Notes: generated by a model not told the origin, from the sequence alone. A DNA stretch of 64,000 nt from Rossellomorea aquimaris (GCA_020524245.1 JAIVLN010000004.1:124001-188000); one strand, 5' to 3'. Counted from the first letter of the stretch, positions 42,187 to 51,811 are shown. Program-made: numbers and translations.

Positions 42187-42979
42187 GCGATTTGAATCTC
42201 TGAAAAACGAACCGAAACCACTGTTCATTCCGTTCATCATGGCAGGAGATCCTACTCCGGAAGACACCATTGAGACCGCGTTGATTTTACAAGAAGAAGG
42301 AGCGAACGTTCTAGAACTAGGAATCCCCTATTCGGATCCGCTTGCTGATGGCCCTGTCATCCAAGAGGCAGCAAAAAGGGCTAAGGGGATGACTATCGGC
42401 AAAGCGATGGAACTCGTCGGAGAAATGCGTAAAAGAGGTTTGGAAATCCCAGTACTCATCTTCACCTATATCAATCCATTTCTACGGCTGGGTGAGGACC
42501 AGTTTTTCCAATTGGCTAAAGAGAACGATATTGATGGGTTATTGATTCCAGACCTGCCATTTGAAGAGAGTCAAAACTTGCGGGAAAGATGTCTTACGGA
42601 GTCCATCAGCTTCATATCCCTAGTTGCACCCACAACCTCACCAGAACGGTTGATCCAGATTGCTCAGTCCGCCCAAGGATTTTTGTACTGTGTATCTTCT
42701 CTAGGGGTTACGGGTGAAAGAAAAGACTTCCACCATGAGACGAAACGATTGCTTCAAGAATCCAAATTCTATACAGAGGTGCCCGTGGCATTAGGCTTTG
42801 GAATCTCAACTAGACAGCAGTTCATCGATGTCGGTGAGGTGTGTGAAGGGGTTATTATTGGTAGCTCGTTGATTAAGAAAGCACACGAGTTACGAGAAGA
42901 CCCTTCGGTTGAATTCAGAAGTGCTTTCAAAACGTACTTGTCTTCACTCGTAAAAGGGAAGCAACATGTCAAAAGCTAA
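42179..42979 (+). CDS. trpA: Tryptophan synthase alpha chain
   Basis: Encodes 266 residues, TIM barrel. [13 protein letters not shown], catalytic Glu in [15 protein letters not shown] (about 49), Asp in [13 protein letters not shown] and [13 protein letters not shown]. Releases indole to TrpB. Overlaps trpB by 8 bp and the aldolase-like gene by 14 bp. Confidence 0.96.
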   Translation: MNKRFESLKNEPKPLFIPFIMAGDPTPEDTIETALILQEEGANVLELGIPYSDPLADGPVIQEAAKRAKGMTIGKAMELVGEMRKRGLEIPVLIFTYINPFLRLGEDQFFQLAKENDIDGLLIPDLPFEESQNLRERCLTESISFISLVAPTTSPERLIQIAQSAQGFLYCVSSLGVTGERKDFHHETKRLLQESKFYTEVPVALGFGISTRQQFIDVGEVCEGVIIGSSLIKKAHELREDPSVEFRSAFKTYLSSLVKGKQHVKS

Positions 42980-43922
42980 GGTTATCGACTGTACGATCCG
43001 TGATGGAGGGCTCGTGAACAACTGGAATTTCAGTATCGAGTTCGTCCGTAATTTGTATGAATCCCTTAATCAAGCAGGCATTGAATATATGGAAATCGGC
43101 TATAAGAATGCACCCGGGGTAGTGGGAGAAGAGGGTAATGGACCTTGGCGTTTCTGTTTGGAGGACCTTTTAACAAAAACCATTCCAGTTAAGAAATGTA
43201 CAAAATTGTCCGTAATGGTGGATATCGGAAAATTTACATTGGATGATATTCCGTTGGCGCACGATAGTCTGATCGACATGATCCGTGTTGCTTGCTACAG
43301 TTCACAAATTGAGGAAGCTAACACCGCAATCAATGTGTTGCATGAAAAAGGATATGACACGTGTTTGAACATCATGGCAGTCTCGAGTGTCGATCAGATG
43401 GAATTGAAACAAACATTGAAAAAAGTCCAACATTGTCCTGTCGATGTGGTCTATATTGTCGACTCCTTTGGGAGCTTGTATATGGAAGAGATCCGTAGAT
43501 TGACGGAATTCTACAAGCGCATGTTACCTAATAAACATATCGGTATCCACGCACACAACAATATGCAGCTTGCTTTTGCTAATACAATTACTGCCGAACG
43601 AGCTGGATGCAGTTTTTTGGATTCGACTGTGTATGGTATGGGAAGAGCAGCAGGCAATTGTCCAACCGAATTGTTGATCGGTTATTTACAACCAAAATAT
43701 GATATCAAACCCGTACTAAAGGTCATCGAAGAAAGCCTCATCCCGCTCCGTGAACAAATGGAGTGGGGTTATCTGATCCCTTTTACCATTTCAGGTCAGA
43801 TGAACGAGCATCCAAGAGAAGCACTCGCGTTACGTAAACATGATGAAACAAAAGACAAGTATGTAGAGTTCTATGAACAATATACATGTATAGAAGAGAA
43901 GCCTCTTCAAGCTGCAAAATAG
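42966..43922 (+). CDS. DRE-TIM metallolyase, aldolase-like (HMGL family)
   Basis: Encodes 318 residues. [19 protein letters not shown] is the DRE-TIM divalent-metal motif in the D-C-T-I-R-D-G-G form of 4-hydroxy-2-oxovalerate aldolase-like proteins; metal-ligand histidines appear in GIHAHNNMQLAFAN (about 195). Typically such enzymes make or break C-C bonds next to a carboxylate. It is translationally linked between trpA and trpE(G), which is not usual in Bacillus. A role in the tryptophan or anthranilate pathway is only suggested by position. Confidence 0.75.
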   Translation: MSKAKVIDCTIRDGGLVNNWNFSIEFVRNLYESLNQAGIEYMEIGYKNAPGVVGEEGNGPWRFCLEDLLTKTIPVKKCTKLSVMVDIGKFTLDDIPLAHDSLIDMIRVACYSSQIEEANTAINVLHEKGYDTCLNIMAVSSVDQMELKQTLKKVQHCPVDVVYIVDSFGSLYMEEIRRLTEFYKRMLPNKHIGIHAHNNMQLAFANTITAERAGCSFLDSTVYGMGRAAGNCPTELLIGYLQPKYDIKPVLKVIEESLIPLREQMEWGYLIPFTISGQMNEHPREALALRKHDETKDKYVEFYEQYTCIEEKPLQAAK

Positions 43923-43961
43923 TTGAGAAGAGCTGAGACAGGAGAGTTAGTTGAGCATGAG
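43920..43961 (+). promoter_or_regulatory. TRAP-like site over the trpE(G) ribosome binding site
   Basis: UAG or GAG triplets start at 43920, 43925, 43930, 43935, 43942, 43948, 43953 and 43959, 5-7 nt apart. They cover the GGAGAG ribosome binding site and the start codon, as the TRAP site does at trpG (pabA) in B. subtilis. TRAP binding would block initiation of the fused trpE(G). Confidence 0.75.
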
Positions 43962-46137
43962 GAATTTTTTACAATTGATGAACAAACAAACCATACATGA
44001 GTACGAGACAGAAGGCGGAATCAAAATCAAAAGGTCAAAAGAGGTGGTGGATGGTTCTGAGCAACTGGACCAAATCCTTAAAGAAATCGACCACCTCCAG
44101 GGGGCTCTCTTTTCAAGCCGGTACGAGTACCCTGGCCGTTATTCCAGATGGGATGTCGGTTTTATCCATCCACCTATTGTAATCCGAGCAAAAGGCAGAG
44201 AATTCTCAATTAAAGCATTGAATGCGAGAGGGAATGTCTTGCTACAAGCGATCCAAGAGCAACTGCAAAGCAAAAACGAATTAGTTTCGCTCTCATTGGA
44301 TCAATCGGTACTGACCGGGAAGGTGGTGGAGTCGGATACCGTATTTGCAGAAGAAGAAAGGAGTAAACAGCCATCTATCTTTACGGTCATAAGAGCAATC
44401 AAATCATTGTTTGCGTCTGAGGAAGACTCTTTTCTAGGTCTGTACGGTGCATTCGGTTATGATCTCGTCTTTCAATTTGAAGCTATTGAACAAAAATTGA
44501 GGAGAGAGGGAAAACAATCTGATCTGGTCCTCTATCTACCGGATGAAATCACCGTCATTGATCATCAAACGAAACAGTCGTACCAGGTATCGTATGATTT
44601 TCAATACGGGAATCAACATACGGAACATTTCAAGAGAACAGGAAAAAAGATTACTCAAAATAAAAGCTCCGTACGAACTGTGGAGGAGTATAAGCCTGGT
44701 CAATATGCGAATCTTGTTCATCAAGCAAAAACTGCGTTCAAAATGGGGGATATGTTCGAAGTCGTACCATCCCAGACCATTTATGAATCGTGCGAGTCTA
44801 AGCCATCTGCTGTATTTGAACGGCTCCAGGAAATCAATCCTAGCCCATATGGCTTCATCATTAATTTAGGGGATGAGATACTGGTCGGGTCATCTCCTGA
44901 AATGTATGTCAGGGTCGAAGAAAATCGGGTGGAAACCTGTCCGATTTCCGGAACGATCAAACGTGGAAGCAATGCAATTGAGGACGCCGAACAAATCCGA
45001 AAGCTCCTCAATTCAAAAAAGGATGAAGAAGAGCTGACGATGTGTACGGATGTTGATCGCAATGATAAGTCGAGAATCTGTATACCAGGTTCTGTGAACG
45101 TTGTAGGCAGAAGGCAGATCGAACTGTATTCACATTTGATTCATACGGTTGACCATGTGGAAGGCTACTTGAGACCAGAATTTGATGCATTGGATGCGTT
45201 CTTGACGCACATGTGGGCAGTGACCGTTACAGGTGCCCCGAAAAAAGCAGCGATCGGCTGGATTGAAAACCATGAGGAGACCCCAAGAGGATGGTATGGT
45301 GGTGCCATCGGATGGTACAGCTTCAATGGAGATTTGAATACAGGATTGACCTTAAGGACGATCCGGCTGAAGGATAATGTCGCCGAAATCCGTGTAGGGG
45401 CCACTTTACTTTATGATTCCGTTCCTGAGGCGGAAGAGGAAGAAACGTTGACGAAAGCTGCTGGTCTTCGGAAAGCTATTAAGCAGTTGAATACTGGTCA
45501 TGAAGCAACTGATACAACAAAGCCTGGTATGGGTAAAAAAGTGCTGATTGTGGATCACGAGGACTCCTTCGTCCATACTTTAGCCAACTACTTTAAACAA
45601 ACAGGAGCAGAAGTTGTAACCCTAAGAGCCCCATTTGCACGTAAAGCCTTGATGGATGAAGCACGCTTTGATTTGGTGGTCCTGTCTCCAGGTCCTGGTA
45701 TGCCTGAACGGTTTGGTGTTTCTACCACCGTTGAACTGTGTGTGGAAAAAGATATTCCGATCTTCGGCGTTTGTTTAGGATTTCAAGGAATCGTAGAATA
45801 CTTTGGAGGGTGGTTAGGTGTACTTGATTACCCTCAACACGGGAAAACGGCCCATGTTACTCAAATTGGAGCCTCTCAATTGTTTGATGGGTTACCAACT
45901 CGATTTCAAGCCAGCCGTTATCATTCAATTTATGCCGAAACGATTCCTGAGTCGTTGAGGTTAACTGGGATATCCCATGACGATATCCCAATGACGATAG
46001 AACATCGCAATCTTCCAATCTATGCGGTTCAATTCCACCCAGAATCAATTGTTAGTTCGTCCGATCAGGTGGGAATCAAAATCATCCACAATGTGATGAA
46101 CACAGTACTCAAGCATGAGAAAAGAGTAAAAGTGTAA
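43957..46137 (+). CDS. trpE(G): Fused anthranilate synthase TrpE-TrpG
   Basis: Encodes 726 residues. About 1-510 is anthranilate synthase component I (early YEYPGRYSRWDVGF, YGAFGYDLVFQFE, PSPYGFIINLGDEILVGSSP, CPISGTIKRG, MCTDVDRNDKSR). After a linker, about 530-726 is the glutamine amidotransferase component II (VLSPGPGMPE, nucleophile Cys in FGVCLGFQG, YAVQFHPES). It makes anthranilate from chorismate and glutamine. This fused form is, as I recall, typical of alphaproteobacteria, not bacilli. Start: ATG 43957 or TTG 43951; both are near GGAGAG. Confidence 0.93.
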   Translation: MRNFLQLMNKQTIHEYETEGGIKIKRSKEVVDGSEQLDQILKEIDHLQGALFSSRYEYPGRYSRWDVGFIHPPIVIRAKGREFSIKALNARGNVLLQAIQEQLQSKNELVSLSLDQSVLTGKVVESDTVFAEEERSKQPSIFTVIRAIKSLFASEEDSFLGLYGAFGYDLVFQFEAIEQKLRREGKQSDLVLYLPDEITVIDHQTKQSYQVSYDFQYGNQHTEHFKRTGKKITQNKSSVRTVEEYKPGQYANLVHQAKTAFKMGDMFEVVPSQTIYESCESKPSAVFERLQEINPSPYGFIINLGDEILVGSSPEMYVRVEENRVETCPISGTIKRGSNAIEDAEQIRKLLNSKKDEEELTMCTDVDRNDKSRICIPGSVNVVGRRQIELYSHLIHTVDHVEGYLRPEFDALDAFLTHMWAVTVTGAPKKAAIGWIENHEETPRGWYGGAIGWYSFNGDLNTGLTLRTIRLKDNVAEIRVGATLLYDSVPEAEEEETLTKAAGLRKAIKQLNTGHEATDTTKPGMGKKVLIVDHEDSFVHTLANYFKQTGAEVVTLRAPFARKALMDEARFDLVVLSPGPGMPERFGVSTTVELCVEKDIPIFGVCLGFQGIVEYFGGWLGVLDYPQHGKTAHVTQIGASQLFDGLPTRFQASRYHSIYAETIPESLRLTGISHDDIPMTIEHRNLPIYAVQFHPESIVSSSDQVGIKIIHNVMNTVLKHEKRVKV

Positions 46138-46146
46138 ATTGGATGT

Positions 46147-46180
46147 ACCTGCAGTCTATATGAGACTGCAGGTTTTTTTA
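46147..46180 (+). terminator. Terminator of the trp operon
   Basis: CCTGCAGTCT / AGACTGCAGG perfect 10-bp stem with a 5-nt loop and seven T residues. Confidence 0.95.
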
Positions 46181-46307
46181 TGAGTACGAAACTTAAGAAT
46201 CACAAAATGATGTACTACTAAAATACAGCATACCTATTATTCTGCAATTTAGAGGAGATCCAGACCATATATAGAAGTGAATGGAAAGTGAATTGGAGGG
46301 ATGTATA

Positions 46308-46553
46308 ATGAAAGGTCTGGTTTCCGTTCTCGCAGGCGTCATCATAGGAGTATTAATCGCTTATTTCACACTTGATTATAGTGGAATGACCATTCAATAC
46401 ATGGGTGATGGTAGCGGAGGGGCACTCCAAACCATTAATGAACTAGATGTCGATTTATTGTTGGACAGCGCTCTCATCATCATAGGGATTTCTGCGTTCA
46501 TTTACATCATCTGGTCCATGATAGAGCAAGGTCGGCGTAACCGAGAAATTTAG
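46308..46553 (+). CDS. Small membrane protein, 81 residues
   Basis: Two membrane segments (VSVLAGVIIGVLIAYFTL and LLLDSALIIIGISAFIYII) with an extracytoplasmic loop between. No family recognised. ATG 46308 with GGAGGGATG 9 bp upstream; a longer in-frame start at 46281 lacks a site. It has a hydrophobic plan like the 47478 and 46686 peptides nearby. Confidence 0.7.
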   Translation: MKGLVSVLAGVIIGVLIAYFTLDYSGMTIQYMGDGSGGALQTINELDVDLLLDSALIIIGISAFIYIIWSMIEQGRRNREI

Positions 46554-46685
46554 AGAATTGGATTCCGTAGACACAAACTCAAGCGTGCTAGAGGATCCCC
46601 CTCAGAATGATTGGAAGGACCCCCATCTGTATGTTTGTGCGAAAGATAACATTAAGCAAAAAAGAAAATCGTAAAGGAGTCTGGA

Positions 46686-46880
46686 ATGAGTAATCTCACT
46701 TGGTTTGGTAAAATGAACTTAGTGTTATCCGTTATTTTTATCTCACTTGGATTAACATGTATGATAGATTTATTGAGAGTTGAACAATCCCAGACGTTTG
46801 CAGTCATTTTTATCGGGCTTGGAATCTCTCTTGGTTTTACAGCATTAATCTATCGAAAGGATGGTGGGAAATCGACTTGA
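46686..46880 (+). CDS. Small membrane protein, 64 residues
   Basis: Two membrane segments (MNLVLSVIFISLGLTCMIDL and FAVIFIGLGISLGFTALIY). AAAGGAGTCTGG precedes the ATG. The stop codon overlaps the start of the alkyltransferase-like gene, so the two are cotranscribed. No family recognised. Confidence 0.7.
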   Translation: MSNLTWFGKMNLVLSVIFISLGLTCMIDLLRVEQSQTFAVIFIGLGISLGFTALIYRKDGGKST

Positions 46881-47212
46881 AACCTTTCACAGAAGAAGTC
46901 ATCAAGATCATCAGTAATATTCCTCCTGGAAAAGTGATGACATATGGTCAAATTGCAAAACTCGCCGGAAGCCCGAGAGGAGCAAGACAAGTGGTCCGCG
47001 TACTCCACTCCATGAGCAAAGCCTATCAGCTGCCATGGCACAGAGTCATCAACGCAAAAGGGGAAATCTCCATTCAGGATGATACTTTAGCCCGCATGCA
47101 AATAGAAGCATTGGAAGATGAAGGAGTCCATGTGGATTCATCCAATCGGGTTAATCTAATAAAGTACAGATATGAGCCTGAAAACGAAGTGGACGATGTT
47201 AACATCATATAA
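46877..47212 (+). CDS. Alkyltransferase-like protein (ATL, MGMT family)
   Basis: Encodes 111 residues resembling the DNA-binding domain of O6-methylguanine methyltransferase (PPGKVMTYGQIAKLAGSPRG, ARQVVRVLHS). The active-site PCHR is replaced by PWHR in QLPWHRVINA, so it cannot accept alkyl groups. ATL proteins bind alkylated DNA and recruit nucleotide excision repair. TTG start overlapping the upstream stop. The C-terminal tail is acidic. Confidence 0.9.
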   Translation: MKPFTEEVIKIISNIPPGKVMTYGQIAKLAGSPRGARQVVRVLHSMSKAYQLPWHRVINAKGEISIQDDTLARMQIEALEDEGVHVDSSNRVNLIKYRYEPENEVDDVNII

Positions 47213-47477
47213 TTATGGTTAACTGGTAATCTCGGACGAAAAAGTTCGAGGTTATTTTTGTAGGAATGTGGATGCTTCGTTCATCATGCATGAAGGTTCT
47301 GATGATCAAGAGTCCAACCTTCTGGAGATGCTTGTAGGCGTAGAGCATTTGGAGTCATCAATAAAGCAGAATGATCCAATAAGCATGCTTGTCCCCGTAT
47401 AAATCTTAATTTAGTGTCATACACTTGCACCACTTCCCTTTTTTGTTTTCAAAAACAGGATGAAAGGGGTGAGTGAC

Positions 47478-47666
47478 GTGCAAGGGAATATCTTCACGTA
47501 TTTTGCAGCTTTAGTAGCGGGCTATTTATTACTTGGTATTTCATTAGAAGGCACCTTTTTAGCAAGCTTCGATTCTGCCATTGATATCATTGGAATCATC
47601 ACTGTTATTGTATTTGCTGCGGTCCTGATCTTCAAAGGTGTGAAACAGATGATTCACAAGGCTTGA
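47478..47666 (+). CDS. Small membrane protein, 62 residues
   Basis: Two hydrophobic segments (IFTYFAALVAGYLLLGISLE and AIDIIGIITVIVFAAVLIFK). GTG 47478 is taken because AAAGGGGTGA lies about 8 bp upstream; an in-frame ATG at 47460 precedes that site. No family recognised. The 265 bp before it hold no gene I can support. Terminator follows. Confidence 0.65.
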   Translation: MQGNIFTYFAALVAGYLLLGISLEGTFLASFDSAIDIIGIITVIVFAAVLIFKGVKQMIHKA

Positions 47667-47681
47667 GTGGTATTCTTTTTC

Positions 47682-47708
47682 AGGCAACCTTAACGGGTTG
47701 CCTTTTTC
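47682..47708 (+). terminator. Terminator
   Basis: AGGCAACC / GGTTGCCT stem, 6-nt loop, T-run. Confidence 0.88.
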
Positions 47709-47783
47709 TAATTAAGTGCAAAATCGGCCGTACTGAGGTACCCTTGAGTTAGTAATTCTTACCATAAGGAGTGTGGTAGTCCT

Positions 47784-48230
47784 ATGATCATTAATCCAGT
47801 GACCATGAATGAATTGGACGATCTTGCAGACCTCTTTGATCAATATCGGGTGTTTTACGGAAAAGCCTCTGATTTTGAAGCAGGGAAAGCGTTTCTTCGT
47901 CAACGTATAAAAAATGAGGAGTCCATCATATACATTGCTCACGATGAGGAAGGTCGACCGATGGGGTTCGTACAGCTTTATCCCATTTTCACATCCGTAG
48001 GTCTTAAGAGGCAATGGTTATTGAATGATCTGTTTGTGGCTGAAAAACATCGTCGTGAAGGAGTGGCTGAAGCCTTGATGGCCAAAGCGAAAATACTTGC
48101 AGAGCATACCGATGCTTCGGGTATTTTGCTTGAAACAGCTGATGATAATGTCCAAGCTCAAGCGCTTTATGAAAAACTCGGATACAAAAAAGACACAGAT
48201 CATTTCTATTATTTTCTCCCAGTAGAATAG
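47784..48230 (+). CDS. GNAT family N-acetyltransferase
   Basis: Encodes 148 residues with the full GNAT fold: an N-terminal domain (ADLFDQYRVFYGK), LNDLFVAEKHRREGVAEALM (acetyl-CoA R-x-x-G-x-A motif) and the C-terminal DNVQAQALYEKLGYKKD. Substrate unknown. It stands alone. Confidence 0.9.
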   Translation: MIINPVTMNELDDLADLFDQYRVFYGKASDFEAGKAFLRQRIKNEESIIYIAHDEEGRPMGFVQLYPIFTSVGLKRQWLLNDLFVAEKHRREGVAEALMAKAKILAEHTDASGILLETADDNVQAQALYEKLGYKKDTDHFYYFLPVE

Positions 48231-48287
48231 GAGTGATTGTCATGAAAATGGATTAAAACAAAGTAAAACTAAATAGGAGGGTACCGA

Positions 48288-48749
48288 ATGCTCACTTTAT
48301 TCCAATACAATTGGCAGGTCCGAAATGAATGGTTTGAATGGTGCAAGCAAGTTCCGGAAGATGAATTGTATGCAAAACGTACAGGTGGAGTCGGAAGCAT
48401 TCTTAAAACGTTGTACCATATTGTCGAAGTAGAATATAGCTGGATTCAAATTTTACAAGGAAAACCCGATATCGAAGAAGCCTTCCACAAATATGATACA
48501 TTACAAGAGGTGATCGATCTTTCTGAAGAATTCCACCCGGAAGTGGAAGAATACATTCAGAATTGGTCCAAACAAATGGAAGAAGAGTTGGATCTCCGGT
48601 TCAACAAGTTCAGGAAAGGTGAGGTTCTCCGCCATATGATTACGCATGAGATTCACCATAGTGGACAACTTTCCGTTTGGTCAAGAGAAATCGGTCGAAA
48701 GCCCGTTTCTTCTAATCTGATCGACAGAGGACTCGTTCTTTCGAAATAA
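48288..48749 (+). CDS. DinB family protein
   Basis: Encodes 153 residues of the DinB four-helix type. Metal-ligand histidines: LKTLYHIVEVEYSW (about 44) and MITHEIHHSGQLS (about 124-128). AGGAGGGT precedes the ATG. Cellular role unknown; a second DinB-type protein is at 14086. Confidence 0.88.
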   Translation: MLTLFQYNWQVRNEWFEWCKQVPEDELYAKRTGGVGSILKTLYHIVEVEYSWIQILQGKPDIEEAFHKYDTLQEVIDLSEEFHPEVEEYIQNWSKQMEEELDLRFNKFRKGEVLRHMITHEIHHSGQLSVWSREIGRKPVSSNLIDRGLVLSK

Positions 48750-48830
48750 TAGGATATATTACGTGTACGTTAGCCTCTCGTCAGGTACAATACGGATAAA
48801 GATTAAGAAGTCCAGAAACGAGGGTAGCGA

Positions 48831-49613
48831 ATGTGTGTCTTATTTTTCGCTTATAAAGTTCACAAAAATTATCCGCTCATTGTCGCAGCAAACCGAGACG
48901 AATTTTATGAAAGACCAACTGCGCCTGTACACTTTTGGGAGGATGATCCGTCCATTCTTGCGGGGCGCGACCTGAAAGAAAAGGGGACTTGGATGGGCAT
49001 ATCAACGAACGGAAGATTTGCAGCCTTGACGAATTTCAGGGATCCGAATGAACCAACGGAAAACAAAATCTCACGGGGTAGACTCGTTTCAGATTATTTA
49101 AAGAGTACAACATACACATATGAATTCCTAAAAGAAAAACAAGAGGAGCGCAACCATTATCGTGGCTACAACTTAATTGCAGGTAACGATGACGCACTCT
49201 TTTATTATTCAAATGTCCAAAATGAAATCAGAGAGCTTACCCCTGGTATTTATGGACTTAGCAATCATTTTCTAGATACCCCTTGGCCGAAAGTTGAAAG
49301 AGGGAAGGAAGACTTGGAGCAGTGTCTTTGGAAATCAGAGCAAATTGATGAAGAATGCTTGTTTGAACTATTGAAAAACCGAGATCCGGCTGAACGCCAG
49401 CTCTTACCGGACACTGGAATCGGTATGGAATGGGAAGAAAAATTGTCTTCCATCTTCATTGAATCGGAACGATATGGGACACGTTCTTCAACGGTTTTAA
49501 AAATGGGTTCGAATCGCCAGGTAGATATAACCGAACGTAGTTTGATTGATGGTGAACTGAATACTGAACATTTCTCTTTCCAGATAATCAAAAAAGGTGA
49601 CAGGCATCTGTAA
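48831..49613 (+). CDS. NRDE family protein (TANGO2-like)
   Basis: Encodes 260 residues. Begins MCVLFFAYKVHKNYPLIVAA then NRDEFYERP, the defining NRDE motif, followed by WMGISTNGRFAALTNFRDP. The N-terminal Cys2 would be exposed after Met removal, as in Ntn-type hydrolases. Human TANGO2 affects metabolism and heme handling; the bacterial role is unknown. Ends in a hairpin that also serves the convergent gene. Confidence 0.9.
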   Translation: MCVLFFAYKVHKNYPLIVAANRDEFYERPTAPVHFWEDDPSILAGRDLKEKGTWMGISTNGRFAALTNFRDPNEPTENKISRGRLVSDYLKSTTYTYEFLKEKQEERNHYRGYNLIAGNDDALFYYSNVQNEIRELTPGIYGLSNHFLDTPWPKVERGKEDLEQCLWKSEQIDEECLFELLKNRDPAERQLLPDTGIGMEWEEKLSSIFIESERYGTRSSTVLKMGSNRQVDITERSLIDGELNTEHFSFQIIKKGDRHL

Positions 49614-49633
49614 AAGGATTCCATGTCACCTTT
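49590..49633 (-). terminator. Terminator of DUF2512 gene
   Basis: AAAGGTGACA / TGTCACCTTT stem around a loop that includes the NRDE stop codon. On the minus strand a T-run follows. On the plus strand only TTTATTG follows. Confidence 0.75.
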
Positions 49634-49641
49634 ATTGTTTT

Positions 49642-50100
49642 CTACTTGTCTTCGTCGCTTTCGTTGATCAACTTATCATCTGCTGGTGCGAACTCTTCAC
49701 CAATTTCAACAGCGTATCCGTGTCCTTTAACATCTGCCTTGGATGGGTGAAGAGGATTTGTCACTTCTATAAACATGTGGTAAACAAATTCCGATGCAGC
49801 AATACCTAATGAAGTAATCCCTGCTCCAAGTAGGCGATTATAGGTCGTATCGATGATCGGCTCCGCCAAAAGAAACAGGACAATGAACACGAACCCGAAA
49901 TCAAGTACAGTAGCAAAGAAATTCCCTAGTTTCTTCAACACATACAGATCCCCGATTGGGTAACCGATCGCCGTAATCAAGACGGATACCCACAAAGCAT
50001 TCAATATCGATACCCCAAAGAACGGCGTCAAAACGGAAAGACAAAGACCGAATACAATGACAAATTTAGAAGAAATCGCAACAATATGTCTAATATTCAA
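49642..50100 (-). CDS. DUF2512 (YndM-like) membrane protein
   Basis: Encodes 152 residues with four membrane segments and a charged C-terminal tail (EEFAPADDKLINESDEDK). IGYPIGDLYVLKKLGNFFAT is characteristic. TTG start with AAAAGGAGC upstream. Role unknown. Confidence 0.82.
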   Translation of the reverse strand: MNIRHIVAISSKFVIVFGLCLSVLTPFFGVSILNALWVSVLITAIGYPIGDLYVLKKLGNFFATVLDFGFVFIVLFLLAEPIIDTTYNRLLGAGITSLGIAASEFVYHMFIEVTNPLHPSKADVKGHGYAVEIGEEFAPADDKLINESDEDK

Positions 50101-50233
50101 ATTGGATAGCTCCTTTTACCATCTTTTCTATTCCTATGGTTTCCCATTCGCATTTTAATATTACGTTGAACATGGTACAGGTTTAATGTGCATACATAAG
50201 TAATGGAGAAACAGCACAAATAGGAGGGGTGCC

Positions 50234-51811
50234 ATGCAAATCACTCCATTCAATACTCCTCTTCCCGTTCCGAAAATACAGAGACCTTTGTATGTGAAAG
50301 AAGGGGTTGCCTATTATGAAGTAACTATGAAACAAATGTATCAAAAGCTCCATAAAGACTTGCCAGGTACGGTCATATGGGGATATCAAGGGATTTACCC
50401 TGGACCTACATTCGAAGTGAAACGGAATCAAAAGATTCGTGTAAGATGGATGAACGATTTGCCGGATGAACATATCCTTCCGCTCGATCACACTGTCCAT
50501 GGTGCTGGAGTAGAGGTTCCCGATGTTCGAACCGTCGTCCATTTGCACGGAGCGCGTGTACGACCGGACAGCGATGGTTATCCTGACGCGTGGTTTACGA
50601 AAAATTATCAGGTGGTTGGACCATTTTTCGAACAAGAGACATATGAGTACCCGAATGACATGGAAGCGACGATGCTTTGGTACCATGATCACGCAATCGG
50701 CATTACTCGACTGAACATTTATGCTGGATTAGCTGGAATGTATATCATAAGAGATGAGCATGAGGAACGATTGAACCTCCCTAAAGGAGAATTTGAAATC
50801 CCACTACTGATACAAGACCGTTCGTTCAATCCGGATGGAACCTTCTATTATCCAGCAAAGCCGGATGACCTGACAGCACCCGTCTATCCATCGGTCATAC
50901 CAGAATTTTTCGGCGATACTATTTTGGTCAACGGAGTCGTATGGCCTTACTTAGAGGTGGAACCAAGGAAATACCGTCTCAGACTGGTGAACGGTTCAAA
51001 CTCAAGATTTTATCGGATTTCCTTAAGCAACCAACAATCTTTTTACCAAATTGGAACGGATGGGGGGCTTAGAGAAAACCCGCTGGAAATGAAAAGTTTC
51101 TTGCTCGCCCCCGGGGAAAGGATTGATCTGATCGTTGATTTTTCAGATTTGAAAGGACAGACGGTCGTCTTGAAGAATAGGGCACCTGCGCCTTTTCCGG
51201 ATGGCGAACTGCCAGATCCTTCAACAACAGGGCAAATCATGGCGTTTAAGGTGACGAAACCTCTCACTGTAAAGGACACATCTGTGATACCGGAAACCTT
51301 GAATAAAATTGATTACTACAATGAAAACCAGGCTTATATCATCCGACCATTGACTTTGGTTCACCGAGAAGATGTTTACGGTCGACCGATCATGTTATTG
51401 GATGACCTAAGATGGGACGATCCGATAACCGAGAATCCTAAGTTAGGATCCATAGAAATATGGAGTCTCATCAATATCAGCGACGACACCCATCCAATTC
51501 ATCTCCACCTCATCCAGTTTCAAATCTTGGATCGTCAACCGTTTGATGTCGATCATTTCAATGAAACAGGCAACTTGAAATACACAGATGATCGAAGGGG
51601 ACCTGAACCAGCCGAAAAGGGCTGGAAAGACATCGTAAGTGCGAACCCAGGTGAGGTTACACGTATCATCGGAAAATTTCAACCTTATACTGGCCGGTAT
51701 GTGTGGCATTGTCACATGCTCGAACACGAGGATCAAGAGATGATGAGACCTTATGAAGTCATTCCCAAAATGAATGTCATTCAAAAACTTATTCAAAAAA
51801 TTAAACATTGA
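50234..51811 (+). CDS. cotA: Multicopper oxidase, CotA spore laccase
   Basis: Encodes 525 residues, three cupredoxin domains. Copper ligands: HLHG (about 103), WYHDHAIG (about 150), THPIHLHL (about 418), and the type 1 site HCHMLEHEDQEMM (about 497-509) with a Met axial ligand. No signal peptide, as in CotA, which is a spore coat protein of Bacillus. Oxidises phenolics with dioxygen reduced to water. GGAGGGG precedes the ATG. Evidence that the host sporulates. Confidence 0.93.
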   Translation: MQITPFNTPLPVPKIQRPLYVKEGVAYYEVTMKQMYQKLHKDLPGTVIWGYQGIYPGPTFEVKRNQKIRVRWMNDLPDEHILPLDHTVHGAGVEVPDVRTVVHLHGARVRPDSDGYPDAWFTKNYQVVGPFFEQETYEYPNDMEATMLWYHDHAIGITRLNIYAGLAGMYIIRDEHEERLNLPKGEFEIPLLIQDRSFNPDGTFYYPAKPDDLTAPVYPSVIPEFFGDTILVNGVVWPYLEVEPRKYRLRLVNGSNSRFYRISLSNQQSFYQIGTDGGLRENPLEMKSFLLAPGERIDLIVDFSDLKGQTVVLKNRAPAPFPDGELPDPSTTGQIMAFKVTKPLTVKDTSVIPETLNKIDYYNENQAYIIRPLTLVHREDVYGRPIMLLDDLRWDDPITENPKLGSIEIWSLINISDDTHPIHLHLIQFQILDRQPFDVDHFNETGNLKYTDDRRGPEPAEKGWKDIVSANPGEVTRIIGKFQPYTGRYVWHCHMLEHEDQEMMRPYEVIPKMNVIQKLIQKIKH

